A stretch of 64,000 nucleotides of DNA from Pogonophryne albipinna (GCA_028583405.1 CM053250.1:39009142-39073141); one strand, 5' to 3'. Counted from the first letter of the stretch, positions 11,520 through 24,549 are shown. Program-made: numbers and translations. Notes: a model not told the origin generated them from the sequence alone.

Positions 11520-12335
11520 CGTGCTGCATGTTAGCCGCTAGTATGCGGCTACCCAACCTGCTGGGGTGGATTCCATCAGTGTTGAAGAGGGCGGGTCGGT
11601 CCCAGAATAGATTAAAATTGTCAATAAAACCTAAATCGTGAGCTCTGCAGGCGGATTGGAGCCAAGTGTGGAGGCTGAGGATCCTACTGAAACGCCCTGC
11701 TCCGCGGGCCAGCGTTGGGATCGGACCTGAGATAAAAACCGACTTTTCACAGCTCCGTAGAAGATTAAAAAGTTTCCCGACTGCTAGCGGGCTGTATCAT
11801 TCCACCCAACGTGGACAATTAGTTGATTGACAGAGGACGGGAGTGAGTGCAGCAGCCCCGGGAGTTTATCAAGGATTACCGGGACTGTGGCTCCAGGGAG
11901 GCAGCGTGTGGCCGCGTTGAAGAATCGGATGTTTCTGGTTATGGAATCCCCGATTATTAATGTTGTTGGGGCGAAAAGGGGACGAGGAGGTGCCGGTGAT
12001 TGAGGGTGTGGTGACCGAGCAGGAGAGTGTTGTGGTGAGACAGTAACAGCTGGGCTGGGAGACGATTTCCTTGCCGGCTCAGGGCCCGGAAAACTTCCCG
12101 AGTGTCTCAGCACGGCCTCTTTGAGGAGCTTACGACGTGAGGAGGTCGCCAGACGGTATGAGGGACGCCGAGTTGACTTCACAGTGGCCTGGGAATCCGC
12201 CAGAGCAGGAGTTGCAGTGTCGGCAGGGTGCAGATCTGGACTGGTCAGTGCCACCGGATCGTCTGACAGGGTCGTGAAGCGGTTCTGAAGGCGAGGCGGT
12301 AAAGTCTCCCCATTCAATAAGCTCCTGCGCACCAC
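11500..12335 (-). pseudogene. LINE ORF1 with SGNH-hydrolase (esterase) domain, one frameshift
   Basis: The N-terminal half (12335-11784) has a Pro/Ser-rich region and then TTLIIGDSITRNIRFFN with the GDSI nucleophile block, and ends near HVGWNDTAR with the GxND block. After a frameshift near 11784 another frame continues with KSVFISGPIPTLARGAGRFS and NTDGIHPSRLGSRILA, which holds the DxxH catalytic block, ending at TGA 11500-11502. All SGNH hallmarks are present across the two frames. An esterase domain in ORF1 is known from CR1/L2-type LINEs. It lies directly 5' of the endonuclease ORF on the same strand, the expected ORF1-ORF2 order. Confidence 0.75.
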
Positions 12336-12549
12336 CTCAGACCACGACTGCTGATGGCCAGGTGTCGAGGAGTCGGAAGGCCGTGGACAGGTGGAAGGAT
12401 CCTGTTAAGGATGTGTGTGTACAAAATGCAGCAAACTCTAACTGATATGTGCTGGGTCCAGGCTCAAGGGCGTATGGCACTCTCAACTCTTTCCAGGACA
12501 AGCCGGGACCCTGCCTGCCAGAAGCTTTGCCGATATCTGTGGTGATAGG

Positions 12550-12870
12550 TACTAGATTAAGAGCGGTGAATCAGTTTAGCATTTGTGTGAGTTTATCAAA
12601 TTTAGCAGTGATTCCATGTCAGCTACAGCTTGTCACAAAAAGTCTGACTGATAGTGTATTCAACAAACTTAAACTAGCTTTATTAAATGTCAGGTCTTTG
12701 GCAGGAAAAACATTTTTGAATCAATGATTTTATCACTTAGCACAATCTCGTTTTTATGTTTTTAACAGAAACTTGGATTGAACAAAATGACAGTGCAGCT
12801 GTTCTTATCGAATCAACCCCTCCCAACTTTAGTTGTATGAGTCAGGAAAGAATGCATAAGAAAGGACGGC
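12550..12870 (+). pseudogene. L2 LINE fragment, N-terminal endonuclease
   Basis: On the plus strand, opposite to its neighbour, LALLNVRSLAGKTF and then LTETWIEQNDSAAVLIEST match the endonuclease start of the LINE at 9885-11519, with a stop and frameshift near 12727. Here the catalytic TETW is intact. The homology stops abruptly near 12870, where hAT-related sequence begins. Confidence 0.75.
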
Positions 12871-13071
12871 CCACCTATGCCAGAGCCAGTGGCCAACCGA
12901 AGGCAGCAGCCCACCAACGGCAGCGGCCCACCGGGAAAAGTCCAGCATCTCCCGATGGCCAATCCGAGCCTGCTCACACACACACAACTGAAACCATTGG
13001 GCAGAGAGCTGTGCACATTCTTCTTCCCTGCGCCACATCTTATCTCTGTGAAATGGGCTTTTCAGCTGTTG
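12871..13071 (+). pseudogene. hAT (Charlie-like) fragment, upstream of an L2 insertion
   Basis: Just before the L2 boundary the plus strand reads ATSYLCEMGFSAV, characteristic of the C-terminal region of Charlie/ZBED-type hAT transposases. The matching next block, KKYRSRLNIEHDLRVALSS, is found at about 14800-14890 on the same strand, so the minus-strand L2 at 13072-14789 has interrupted this transposase. The sequence between 12871 and 13000 is low-complexity and not assigned. Confidence 0.55.
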
Positions 13072-14789
13072 CAAGGCAAGGCAAGTTTATTTATATAGCA
13101 CTTTTCAACACAAGGCAATTCAAAGTGCTTTACAAAAAATGAAAGACATTAAGAAAATGGCATTTAAAATCAGTCATTAAAAAGAAAAGCTAATAAAATA
13201 AACATTACAAGAAAAAATACATGGATAAAAGTTACAGTGCAGTCTAAGATACGAATAGTTCAATTAAAAGCAGCGACAAAAATAAAAGTCTTCAGCCTGG
13301 ATTTAAAAGTAGTCAGAGTTGCAGCGGACCTGCAGGTTTCTGGGAGTTTGTTCCAGATATTTGGAGCATAATAACTGAACGCTGCTTCTCCATGTTTAGT
13401 TCTGACTCTGGGGACAGAAAGCTGACCAGTCCCTGAAGACCTGAGAGATCTGGATGGTTCATCATTTAGCAGTAGGTCAGAAATGTATTTTGGGCCTAAA
13501 CCATTCAGTGCTTTATAAACCAGCAGCAGTATTTTGAAATCTATTCTTTGACACACAGGAAGCCAGTGTAAAGACTTCAGAACAGGAGTGATGTGATCCA
13601 CTTTCTTAGTGTTAGTGAGGACTTGAGCAGCGGCGTTCTGAATCAGCTGCAGCTTTCTAATAGATTTTTTAGTGAGACCTGTAAATACACCATTACAGTA
13701 GTCCAGTCTACTGAAGATAAAAGCATGGACAAGTTTTTCCAAATCCTGCTGTGACATTAGTCTTTTAATCCTAGATATATTCTTTAGGTGATAGTAGGCT
13801 GATTTAGTAACTGTTTTAATGTGACTGTTGAAACTCAGGTCAGAGTCCATGACTACACCTATATTTCTGGCTTTATCTGTTGTTTTGAACATTGCAGACT
13901 GAAGCTCAGCACTAACTTTTATACGTTCTGCCTTGGCTCCAAAAACCATTACCTCAGTTTTATCTTTGTTTAATTGGAGAAAGTTCTGACACATCCAGTC
14001 ATTGATTTGTTCAATGCACTTACTCAGTGTTTGAATTGGAGCATAGTCTCCTGGTGAAATTGTTACGTAAATGTGTGTGTCATCTGCATAGCTATGGTAA
14101 CTTATTTTGTTGTTTTTCATTATCTGAGCCAGTGGTAGCATGTAGATGTTAAAGAGAAGAGGCCCCAAGATGGAGCCTTGAGGAACCCCACATGTCATAT
14201 TTGTCAACTCAGATGTGTATTTACCTATAGAAACAACGTTTTTTCTGTCCTTTAACCCAGTGGTTCTCAAACTTTTTCTGTCATTCCCCACTTTGAACAA
14301 ATGGGCCTTTTCAAGCCCGACCTGTTGTTTCTGTCCTTTAAGTAGGATTCAAACCAATTTAGAACTGTTTCCGAAAGTCCCACCCAGTTTTCCAGTCGGT
14401 CTAGTAATATGTTGTGGTCAACAGTGTCAAACGCAGCACTGAGATCTAATAATACTAACACTGAAGTTCTGCCACTGTCTGTGTTTAAGTGGATGTCATT
14501 GAAGACCTTTACAAGAGCAGTCTCAGTGCTGTGGTTTGGACGAAAGCCTGACTGGAACACATCAAAACAGTTATTTAAATGCAAGAAATTACTCAACTGT
14601 TGAAAAACAACTTTTTCAATGATTTTACCTATAAATGGGAGGTTTGATATGGGCCTGTAATTGTTCATTACTGAAGCATCTAGATTATTCTTTTTTAAGA
14701 GCGGTTTAATGACTGCAGTTTTCAGGGCCTGTGGAAAAATACCTGAGTGAAGAGATTTGTTTACTATATGAAGTAGATCTGAGGCCATG
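13072..14789 (-). mobile_element. L2 LINE, 5'-truncated, minus strand, inside a hAT transposase
   Basis: The 3' end lies at the left: a short (GCAAG)n tail at 13072-13090, then the 3' UTR ending in TTTATATAGCACTTTTC (rc). The RT is read in two parts: 14789-14326 ([48 protein letters not shown]) and 14263-13260 (TCGVPQGSILGPLLFNIY, HSYADDTHIYV, LNKDKTEVMVFG, then LIQNAAAQVL to FIFVAAFN). Between them sits about 63 bp of hAT terminal sequence flanked by a 14-bp repeat of the target. RT catalytic residues, including YADD, are retained. Confidence 0.85.
14263..14325 (+). mobile_element. hAT terminal fragment inside the L2 RT
   Basis: CAGTGGTTCTCAAACTTTTT begins this insert, the terminal sequence of Charlie-like hATs. 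The target TTCTGTCCTTTAA is repeated on both sides (14-bp class), not the 8 bp expected of hAT, so the insert may be an internally deleted element or repair filler. The same hAT-L2 junction occurs inverted at about 16998. Confidence 0.6.
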
Positions 14790-15033
14790 AAAACACAGAA
14801 AAAAAATATAGATCTAGGCTCAACATTGAGCACGACTTGAGAGTGGCATTATCAAGCCTGCAACCGCGTTTTGAAAAGATGTATAGTGCAAAACAGGCTC
14901 ATTGCAGTCACTAATAATCCAGTGATGAGACTCATGCATTCAATTGGTCATTTGCATTGCTGAATGTATTTCCTGAATGTATGAATGTATTGATTTGTTA
15001 TTGATTTTCTCTATTTTGAACTGATGTTATTTA
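14790..15033 (+). pseudogene. hAT (Charlie-like) transposase C-terminus and 3' region
   Basis: The plus strand reads KKYRSRLNIEHDLRVALSS then LQPRFEKMYSAKQAHCSH and a stop near 14910. This is the C-terminal end of Charlie/ZBED-type hAT transposases, here in direct continuation of the fragment at 12871-13071. The 3' region resumes beyond the hAT at 15034-16620 and runs to 16998. Confidence 0.65.
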
Positions 15034-16620
15034 TAGGGATGTCCCGATCACCTTTTTTTGCTCCCGATCCGATTCCGATCATTTGATTTTGACAATCTGC
15101 CGATACCGATTTTTCCCGATCCGATCTTTATGCAATGCATTAAGAGAAAAAAAAGGAAAAAGGCATTCAAGTTGTCCCTTAAGGTTCTTTTTTTATTTAA
15201 ATGATAGTACCCAACTATCCATTCTATCCAACATGGATATAGCTTCTTTTGTTCACAGCAGCATTGGATCAAAACTAAATAAAGCTTATCAGTGGTCCAC
15301 CACAAAATAACCATGTAAACAAATTGAGTGCAGATAGTGCAGTAACAAAACAAAAATAACTCTACTGGAAAGAGGTAGCTTGACTAGCTTCACAAGTTCA
15401 CATTCAGTCACAAATAATAAAATAAAATAAAAATGTGGCTTAGTGCAGAATTCTAGCCTTAAGACTAACTAGTCTAGTAATAATGCAATGAACAACAGCA
15501 GCTTAACATAACATGAATAAACAAAGTATTATATTTCCATCTTACTGGAGTAACACAATTCAATAGTAATCATCAGCGAACTGCTTCAACACGTGTATTT
15601 CGGTGTATTCACGGCATTCATTTTGTTATTCTACAGTATTGTTTTTTTTATAGTTATTTGTTAATGTAACCCAATTTGTGTTCTTTGAAATTGAAAAGGA
15701 TATCGCATTGTGTTTGTTACTTTCGTTGCAGTTGTATATGTCTTAAGTGTAATTTGGCTTGGCTTCCTATTTATGGACATGCTTTTATTTTGAAGGAGAG
15801 GTAGCGCTGTTGACAGGAAGTTGTTGTTGCTTTGGAAACAACCTGACGGAGATTAACGGAGAAAAGTAATATCTACATATAAAGACGGAGAAAGTAAACG
15901 ATAACGTTTATGGTTAAGTGTTAGCACCCCCCGAAGAGGCACAAGCTCTTACGTTGATATTGGAGATTTCAATAAATTCAATTTGAAAAAAAAACAGGGA
16001 AAAAAATGAAAAAACAAACAAAACGAATTTCCGAATAACGAAATTGAAACCCGAATAGTACTCCAACGAACGAATATTCGGATATTCGGGTACAGCCCTA
16101 GTGTCCTCGCCGTGTTGTTGTTGGTGGTGTTTGTTTCTCAGGTGGCGTATTAGATTGGTCGTGTTGAACGTAGCTCTGTTCTTTCCACCACGCGGAACCT
16201 CCTTCTTGCAAACATTGCATCTGGCGGTTACACTGCCTTCGCTTTCAATTTTAGAATACTTCAAAACTCCTGACATTTTCTCTGTCCCGACTCCCGAGTC
16301 ACCAGCAGAACGTAGCCTCTCGTTAGCTTACTGCTACTATTAGACACTGCGCCCACTCTGTTGCCAGATTTGAGAGAAATAAGCAACCAGGTCTATGAAA
16401 ACAAGCCCAAAAGAAGCAACACATACATGATGTTGTGTAATTTTAAACCAAAACTAAGGCCTCAGGATGACTTTAAGACGTGAACATGGTCATTTCTGTT
16501 TTGTAACATTAAATAAAAAAATTTAAAAAATTATTAAAAAAAAAAGGATTACCGATCCCCGATCTTTTTCTCCCGATTCCGATCTTTTAAAAATCACGTG
16601 ATCGGATCGGGACATCTCTA
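15034..16620 (-). mobile_element. hAT element with BED-finger ORF remnant, copy 1
   Basis: The ends are TAGGGATGTCCCGATC and GATCGGGACATCTCTA, flanked by GTTATTTA (15026-15033) and GTTATTTG (16621-16628), a 7/8 match to an 8-bp hAT TSD. The interior holds the start of a transposase on the minus strand. A second copy at 42919-43667 shares ends and BED-finger frame. At about 16100 the coding frame is broken by the end TAGGGCTGTACCCGAATATC of another hAT-like insertion whose far end was not located. Confidence 0.85.
16104..16276 (-). pseudogene. BED-type zinc finger, N-terminus of hAT transposase
   Basis: The frame starts MSGVLKYSKIES and contains CNVCKKEVPRGGKNR, then TTNLIRHLRNKHH: C-x2-C and H-x4-H spaced as in BED fingers, the DNA-binding N-terminal domain of hAT transposases. 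It runs about 55 residues before the inserted sequence. No catalytic part remains. Confidence 0.75.
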
Positions 16621-16628
16621 GTTATTTG

Positions 16629-16998
16629 TTATTGATGTTATTTGTTATTATTGACTGATGTTATTTGTTATAAGATGTAGAACTTGATTATTATTTAAAT
16701 ACATTTGACAATTTTAATTATAGGCCCTTTTCCTAGATTTTTGGAACTCAGCCCATTTGAGGCAAGGATTGACACCATTGCACTTTTATTTTCTCTATTT
16801 CTGAACTGTTATTTGTTATTGATTTTCTCTGTTTTTGAACTGATGTTATTTGTTATAGATATATTGTTATAGAACGATACATTTGACAATTTTAAGCTTG
16901 GCCTACAATTTTATTGGAGCGATGAGGGACAGGTGGGGCTTGAAAAGGCCCATCTGTTCAAAGTGGGGAATGACAGAAAAAGTTTGAGAACCACTGGG
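16629..16998 (+). mobile_element. 3' end of Charlie-like hAT
   Basis: AT-rich repeats of the type TTGTTATTGATTTTCTCT lead to the terminus GACAGAAAAAGTTTGAGAAC CACTG at 16998. Together with 12871-13071 and 14790-15033 it forms one hAT broken by an L2 and by another hAT. L2 RT sequence begins immediately after the terminus. Confidence 0.6.
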
Positions 16999-17950
16999 TT
17001 AAAGCACAGAAAAAACGTTGTTTCTATAGGTAAATACACATCTGAGTTGATAAATATGACATGTGGGGTACCTCAAGGCTCCATCTTGGGGGCTCTTCTC
17101 TTTAACATCTACATGCTACCACTGGCTCAGATAATGAAAAACCACAAAATAAGTTACCATAGCTATGACAGACACCCAAATGTACATAACCATTTCACCA
17201 GGAGACTATGCTCCAATTTAAACACTGAGTAAGTGCATTGAACAAATCAATGACTGGATGTGTCAGAACTTTCTCCAATTAAACAAAGATAAAACTGAGG
17301 TAATGGTTTTTGGAGCCAAGGCAGAACGTATAAAAGTTAGCGCTGAGCTTCAGTCTGCAATGTTCAAAACAACAGATAAAGCCAGAAATCTAGGTGTAGT
17401 CATGGACTCTGACCTGAGTCAAGAAAGTGGATCACATTACTGAAGTCTTTACACTGGCTTCCTGTGTGTCAAATAATTGATTTCAAAATACTGCTGCTGG
17501 TTTATAAAGCACTGAATGGTTTAGACCCAAAATACGTTTATGACCTACTGCTAAATTATGAACTATTCAGAACTCTCAGGTCTTCAGGGACTTGTCAGCT
17601 TTCTGTCCCCAGAGTCAGAACTAAACATGGAGAAGCAGCGTTCAGTTATTATGCTCCAAATATCTGGAACAAACTACCACAAACCTGCAGGTCCGCTGCA
17701 ACCCTTACTACTTTTAAATCCAGGCTGAAGACTTTTCTTTTTGCCGCTGCTTTTAATTGAACTATTCATATCTTAAACTGCACTGTAACTTTTATTCATG
17801 TATTTTTTCTTTTAATGTTTATTTTATTATCTTTGCTTTTTAATGACTGTTTTTAAATGCCATTTTCTTAATGTCTTTCATTTTTGTAAAGCACCTTGAA
17901 TTGCCTTGTGTTGAAAGGTGCAATATAAATAATATTGCCTTGCCTTGAAG
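16999..17950 (+). pseudogene. L2 LINE 3' half, plus strand
   Basis: RT is readable in pieces: TCGVPQGSILGALLFNIYML near 17060, LNKDKTEVMVFG near 17280 and the C-terminal block VPRVRTKHGEAAFSYYAPNI to FLFAAAFN ending at 17760. The YADD segment is damaged and about 130 bp after LGVVMDSDLS are missing. The 3' UTR ends with GCCTTGCCTTG at about 17945. It is the inverted counterpart of 13072-14262 and joins the hAT end at the same nucleotide. Confidence 0.8.
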
Positions 17951-18242
17951 AGCTGCAGACTGCGCATGCACCACTTATAACGAGAGTCAATGGGCAAAGA
18001 TTTCTGCGCCCCAAGCAGGAAACACGTGACTTATCAGTAACTTTAGACATTGTAAAACAATTTTTATCGATATTTTATCGTAGATTATACATTTAACTGA
18101 CACCAACTATAAAATATGTACCTTGTTCATTAAAAGAAAAATGTAGAAAATTAATAAAATGAAAGTATTTTTTTTAATGACAATCTAGAATATGGGAAGA
18201 GGTGGGGCGGTGCCCCTAGCGCCCCTATGGGCCAGCCACCAC
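17951..18242. mobile_element. Right-end fragment of a hAT (CAGTGG type)
   Basis: The sequence ends with GTGGGGCGGTGCCCCTAGCG and GGGCCAGCCACCACTG, resembling the right end of the hAT at 8344-9423. The left end was not found, so a truncated copy is assumed. Confidence 0.45.
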
Positions 18243-18325
18243 TGGTTAAGGGAAGGAAATGTACCCTTTACTGTGGACCAAAATGTTGGTCAGTGGCACA
18301 TTTCTGCCTTCTGGTGGTACTAAAG

Positions 18326-20731
18326 CAGAGATGGGCAACTTGCATGGTGGTGGGGCCACATAATGTATGTACTGGCCACCAGGGGGCCGCAGATTCACTT
18401 GGAACACACACACACAAATTCCATGTATTGTATGTAATTATTAACAAATTAAGTCTGACATATTCATTGATATTTTTACAATCTTTCAGGGAACATCCTC
18501 TAATAAGCTCACTAAACAAATATCAGTTCACAGAAATGTTATTTATTTTTTACAAGTGGCATGTTTGTATTGAACAGGTTATTTTCACATTATATATGCT
18601 TCCATTAGGCAATATTATAAGGAATCATTCTGTAAACTTTCATTGTTATGTGGATGATACTCAACTATATTTATCAATCAAGCCTGATGAAATTAATCAT
18701 CTAAATAAAATTCAAGACTGCCTCAAGGACTTAAAAACGTGGATGACCTTACATTTTTTGATGTTAAACACGACCAAAACTGAAGTTATTGTACTTGCCC
18801 CGAAGAATCTACGAAACAAATTATCTAAAGATATACTAACTATGGATGGCATTCATTTGGCCTCCAGTGAGACTGTAAGGAATCTTGGTGTTATATTTGA
18901 TCAGGATTTATCCTTTAACGCCCACATAAAATCAATTTCAAGGACCGCCTACTTCCATCTACGTAACATTGCAAAAATCAGGCATATCTTGCCTCAAAAC
19001 GATGCAGAGAAACTAGTCCATGCATTTGTTACTTCAAGGCTGGATTATTGTAACTCTTTATTAGGGTGTACCAAGAAGTCAGTCAAGTCGCTTCAGCTGA
19101 TTCAAAATGCTGCAGCTCGTGTACTAACCAGAGTTAGGAAAAGGGACCATATTGCTCCTGTTCTGGCTGCCTTACACTGGCTCCCTATAGAACACAGGAT
19201 AGAATTTAAAATTCTTCTTCTCGCCTACAAAGCCCTTAATGGGCAGGCACCATTTTACCTTAAAGAACTCATTATACCCTACTGTCCTACTAGGGCATTG
19301 CGTTCCAAGAATGCAGGGTTGTTGGTTGTTCCTAGAGTCTCTAAAAGTACAAAGGGAGCCAGAGCTTTTTCTTATCAAGCTCCACATTTGTGGAATCAGC
19401 TTCCAGTTTGTGTTCGGGCGGCAGACACCCTATCCGTTTTTAAGAGTGCGCTTAAGACCTTCCTTTTTGATAAAGCTTATAGTTAGGGCTGATTAGATTC
19501 AGCCCCTAGTTTTGCTGATATAGGTTTAGTTTGTCGGGGGACATCTTACTTCTTCCTTCTCTCTGTCTATACCTGTGTACTCTCATGTTCCGATTAACCC
19601 AGCTTCCCCAAATTTCTTTCTTTTTGGTGTCTATATACGCCGGGATCCGGAGTCATGGATGATCCTGCGGTCCTGTGTCCTGGATCGCGAGCCCTGGATC
19701 TTGAGTCGTGGCTGTGGTCCTGGATCATAAGTCCTAGATGGATATCCTCGTGGATTCATCTTCCTATTATACACACATGCATTTCCAAACATTTGGACTA
19801 CCTATGTTGCAAATGTATTATCTTTTCAATTTACACACGGCATCTATTGCACGTCTGTCCGTCCTGGGAGAGGGATCCCTCCTCTGTTGCTCTCCCTGAG
19901 GTTTCTCCCATTTTTCCCTTTAAACTGTGGGTTTTCTCCAGAAGTTTTTCCTTGTACGATGTGATGGTCTAAGGACAGAGGGTGTCGTATTGTCATACTG
20001 ATATTCTGTACACACTGTGAAGACCACTGAGACAAATGTAACATTTGTGATATTGGGCTATATAAATAAACATTGATTGATTGATTGATTGATTTAACAG
20101 TGGAATAAAACTATTTTATACTATTGGAAAGCACGGAAAATATGTGTGCATTAAGATTAACCATTAAGATGACATAAACATGAAGTCATGAACACTAACC
20201 CAGACATTAGTTGTCTAACTTGAACCTAGCTAAGACACTTGTAGCCTGTCTCTGCTGACGCACAATAAGGGGAGTGTCAACACAGACACCTGTCAACCCG
20301 CACTCTGCTGTTCCTCAGCGCCGCTTCCCCTCCCTCCCGCTGAAATTATGAATGAAAAGCGTATAGTAATCATAGATAACACGGCAGGGTCCGTGACAGT
20401 TTGTTTTCATCTGCTTTCAAATAAACAAAGTCTTAGTTTCTAGAATATTAAACTTGTTTCGCCCAGGCATGACAACAGCCGGTGTTTCTTGTGAGTGTCT
20501 CCCGGGAAACAAACACAATACACACAAACGCGTCACAGATTATTTTGCGGTATTTGGCTGCCGAACGAAATCATGTACGCAGCTCGCGTAACTAGGAGTC
20601 TAGTGGACGGTATCAGTACTACAAGTATTTTATTTATTTTTTTAAATAATGACGTTGTTTATAAATTAATCTGAGGGCGGCAAAAAGAGGAGGTGGGGGC
20701 AGGCCCCCGGGCCGCCATTTGCCCATCCCTG
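18326..20731. mobile_element. hAT element containing an L2 insertion
   Basis: The left end is CAGAGATGGGCAACTTGC, the right end GCCGCCATTTGCCCATCCCTG, flanked by a perfect 8-bp TSD TACTAAAG (18318-18325 and 20732-20739). About 1.5 kb of the interior is an L2 (18584-20094); the remaining roughly 900 bp has no coding frame, so this was a non-autonomous element. Confidence 0.9.
18584..20094 (+). mobile_element. L2 LINE copy 2, 5'-truncated
   Basis: Homology to copy 1 (715-3680) begins at TTCACATTATATATGCTTCC within the RT domain. The frame reads uninterrupted to 19486: [11 protein letters not shown] (Val in place of the usual Ala of YADD), [34 protein letters not shown] and the C-terminus ending FLFDKAYS. 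The 3' UTR ends with (ATTG)n at 20094. It retains the roughly 295 bp deleted from copy 1, so it shows the longer structure of the 3' end. Confidence 0.88.
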
Positions 20732-20739
20732 TACTAAAG

Positions 20740-21542
<803 letters not shown>

Positions 21543-22680
21543 AATTAGACCTCTCCTCCTGGGAGCTGCCTTGAGGTGGTCATGAAATGAGAAGTAATTT
21601 TGTTGCACTATTGTGCCATCAATCAGACTGCATCCACTCTCCATTCCATTACACAACTCAGTAGATCTGGAACATTTCTAACTATCCGTCATGCTTAGCT
21701 GCCTGAAGAGCCACAGGAAAACAATCTGTTCCTGACCACGGAATAATGTCCCGTAAAAGCACAACATGTTCGTTTCTTACTTTATTGTTGCAATGATTAA
21801 AAAAACAATGCATAGCATTAGTAAGAAGAGTAGTTAGATTAGTTAGACGTGTTTTCTCTCTCTAACTTTGGACGGGGCCAGGCTAAGCTAAGTTAACTAA
21901 GCTGGCTCCAGTGACATATTTTTTCGTGCAAACAATCTTCTTTCAATCTTCTCCTCTAACTGTCGGCATGGAAGTATGTCCCAAAATGTCAGTGTGTTAA
22001 ATGAATGTTTCAACATTTTAAAAACAAAGCTTTTCACAGAACAAAGTACACCTTGTATCATGTATAGCTCACTGATAACACATTATCTTATTTGCTTAAA
22101 CCATAACCTTCATTTTGTCATTTTTACACATTGGCTTTTGAACGGAAGGTATGATGTGATATTTTGTGAGTTTTAGAGATTCTGGAAGGAATATTGTTAT
22201 CATCTGCCATATTGACTGTAACCAAACAACTACACAGAGGGAACCTCTGGAATCTTTTTAAACGCAGCTTCTCAACACAATTTGATCAATCTTACGTCTT
22301 AAAGACCACATAATTAAGTTTAAGCTCACTTTGGCTAAGCTAGCAACCACCAAGCTCTAAGGGCTATCACTCAACTTGCTTCAGCTCTCATATGCGTTTA
22401 ATTCAAATTAGAAATAAGCCAGACTGTCATTTACAAGCTGCACTGTTTCCTGCCTCTGTCAGATTGTGGTCCAGTGTTCCCTCTATGAATCAGGACACAG
22501 TGATTATGATTGCTGGCATTTGTAAATGGTAGCAAACTCGAGGTTGCCAGATAGGCTGGAGAGTGTCTGTAAAATGAAATGAAAACAATGGCTACATTCA
22601 AAAATACAGGTACAGTATAAAGTGCAAACAGAATCTGAGAGGCATAATTGTGCTCTTCTTTGCGATGGTTTGCTGGGGAT
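21543..22680. other. Unassigned sequence
   Basis: No coding region or recognised repeat was seen in this AT-rich stretch. Confidence 0.4.
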
Positions 22681-22689
22681 AACACCAAC

Positions 22690-23160
22690 AGGCTGCCAAG
22701 CTTGTGAGGAAGGCTAGCTCTGGAGTACGACTGGACAATCTTGAGGAGGGGGCAGAGGGGAGGACGAGGAGGAAGCTGGAGAACCCCCCCCCCCCCCTCT
22801 CCATGCAGAGCCAGTGAAGATGAGGAGTAAGTTCAGCCTCAGACTCATCCCTCCTTGGACAGTCCTTTGTGCCTGTAGCCATCAGGCTGCACAACCAGGG
22901 GTTAACCCTGTAACCCATCAATAACCTGCACTGACTGAACATTAACAATATTTGCACTCAATTATGTATATATGTTCATTCAAATGATCAACGTTTTACC
23001 TTATTTTGATATATTGTTTTAACAGTTACTTATATAATGTAATTTTTTGTTTTATTATCCGCTTATGAATCTGTACTGTCCTGTTTTTCACACTCACTCT
23101 GTTGCTGCTTTAAACTCCTAAATAAAGGTCCATCTTATCTTATCTAATCTTATAACTTTG
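22690..23160 (+). mobile_element. 3' end of a LINE (C-terminal tail and UTR)
   Basis: The segment begins with a degraded C-terminal tail whose frame includes LLGQSFVPVAIRLHNQG, like the end of LINE ORF2 proteins. It continues through an AT-rich 3' UTR with AATAAAGGTCCATCTTATC and a TCTTATCTTATCTAATC tail near 23150. A C-run of about 15 bases interrupts it near 22786. The family is not determined. Confidence 0.5.
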
Positions 23161-23699
23161 AAGGATTCATATTCAGAATAATGAGGTTGCTATGGCCAGC
23201 TGCTGGACCATAGACTGAACAGTATATAAAGGTTCAGACAAGACAACTTACACAATAAAAGAAGAATATTTTTGGTTGCTCATCAAATGTATGTATTGTA
23301 GTTAGAAACTGAGCTGTTGACAGACATTTTGAGAAATTCATAATGTTCATGAATCAACGAGGGTGACAGGGACAAAGTTCTGTTGAGATATGAATCAAGT
23401 GCATGAGAATGTGCATGTAAAAAATGTATGTGTTTCTATCTTGTTGCACAGCTGATGGAAGACATGCTGTCGGTATGGCATGATTGGAGCTTTGTCTAAA
23501 TTAAATAATAATTGATTCAGAGACAGACATTACTGGCATCAACTTCTCATTATATTTTTACATAAAATAATAATAATTACCAGTTGCGGCTTGTCAATTA
23601 ATCCAGAATCTTCTCCAAGTCCGAACCTGTCTTCACAAAATAATGCGCTGCTCTCCTCGGTGTGTGTCGTCTGAGAGCAGCCGGCAGCACACTGCACTC

Positions 23700-23752
23700 C
23701 GACAAACCGGCAGCACACTGCACTCCGACACACACACACACGCGCGCGCACG

Positions 23753-23786
<34 letters not shown>
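23700..23786 (+). repeat. Compound CA/CG dinucleotide repeat
   Basis: Runs of CACACA and CGCGCG lie between 23725 and 23785, preceded by a short tandem duplication of CCGGCAGCACACTGCACTCC. Confidence 0.9.
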
Positions 23787-23788
<2 letters not shown>

Positions 23789-24549
23789 TTCGAGGAAACA
23801 GAACTTGTGCCGTGCCGACTAAAAGCCACATTAAGTATTAATATTGATAGCCTATCTGTGGTGGAATTTCTTTCAGCGTTATACCGCAAAACCCAACGAC
23901 TAACACACAACTTACATAATTTCCCACGGGCTCATATGAAACATACAGTTTGGTTCCTAATACAGTGTGAGAAGAGGTGTGTCTCCTGTATGAGAGTGTT
24001 CTTATTATCGGATGCGGTTGTAGTATCACTGAATGGAGGTTATCATGTTGTATCCTGGCCAGGCACGTGCAGAGGATGTTAGGGGAAGGGGCTGAAATGC
24101 AGAAAAGGGCACATTGGCGATTTTGGTTGTAATAATTTAATAAAAACATTCCTGTAATGAGTATTTTCTGTGACAGTGTTAAAGGAATAGTACAATGTTT
24201 GTATTAAAAACGAACCCATGACGGAGGGTGGGTCAAACACTGCTTCATGTCAGTTATTACAAAGTAAATGCAAATAAATTAAGTGTATTTCAGTAAATTA
24301 AACTTTTACCCTCTGGCTGACAGAAGCTCTGCTGACAGAGATGCACTTTCTCTCTTATTTATAAAACAGTATAAACTCTAATGCGTTATCTTCACTGTTA
24401 AACTTCTCTGATGTGAAGAAGCATCGGATCATGTGATGCGCTGCAGCAGCCAATCAGTGAGTGATACACAGTAAGGGGTCGTGTCGAGTGGCTGAGGATT
24501 TCACCAAAAGATGGTCTCGCAGTTCCTCGGTTAAGTGTTTAGATATCCT

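Noticed and set aside
18227..18580. N-terminal 120 residues of the long frame running into the L2 at 18584
   Set aside because: They come from the hAT flank read by chance in frame with the LINE; the real homology starts at 18584.
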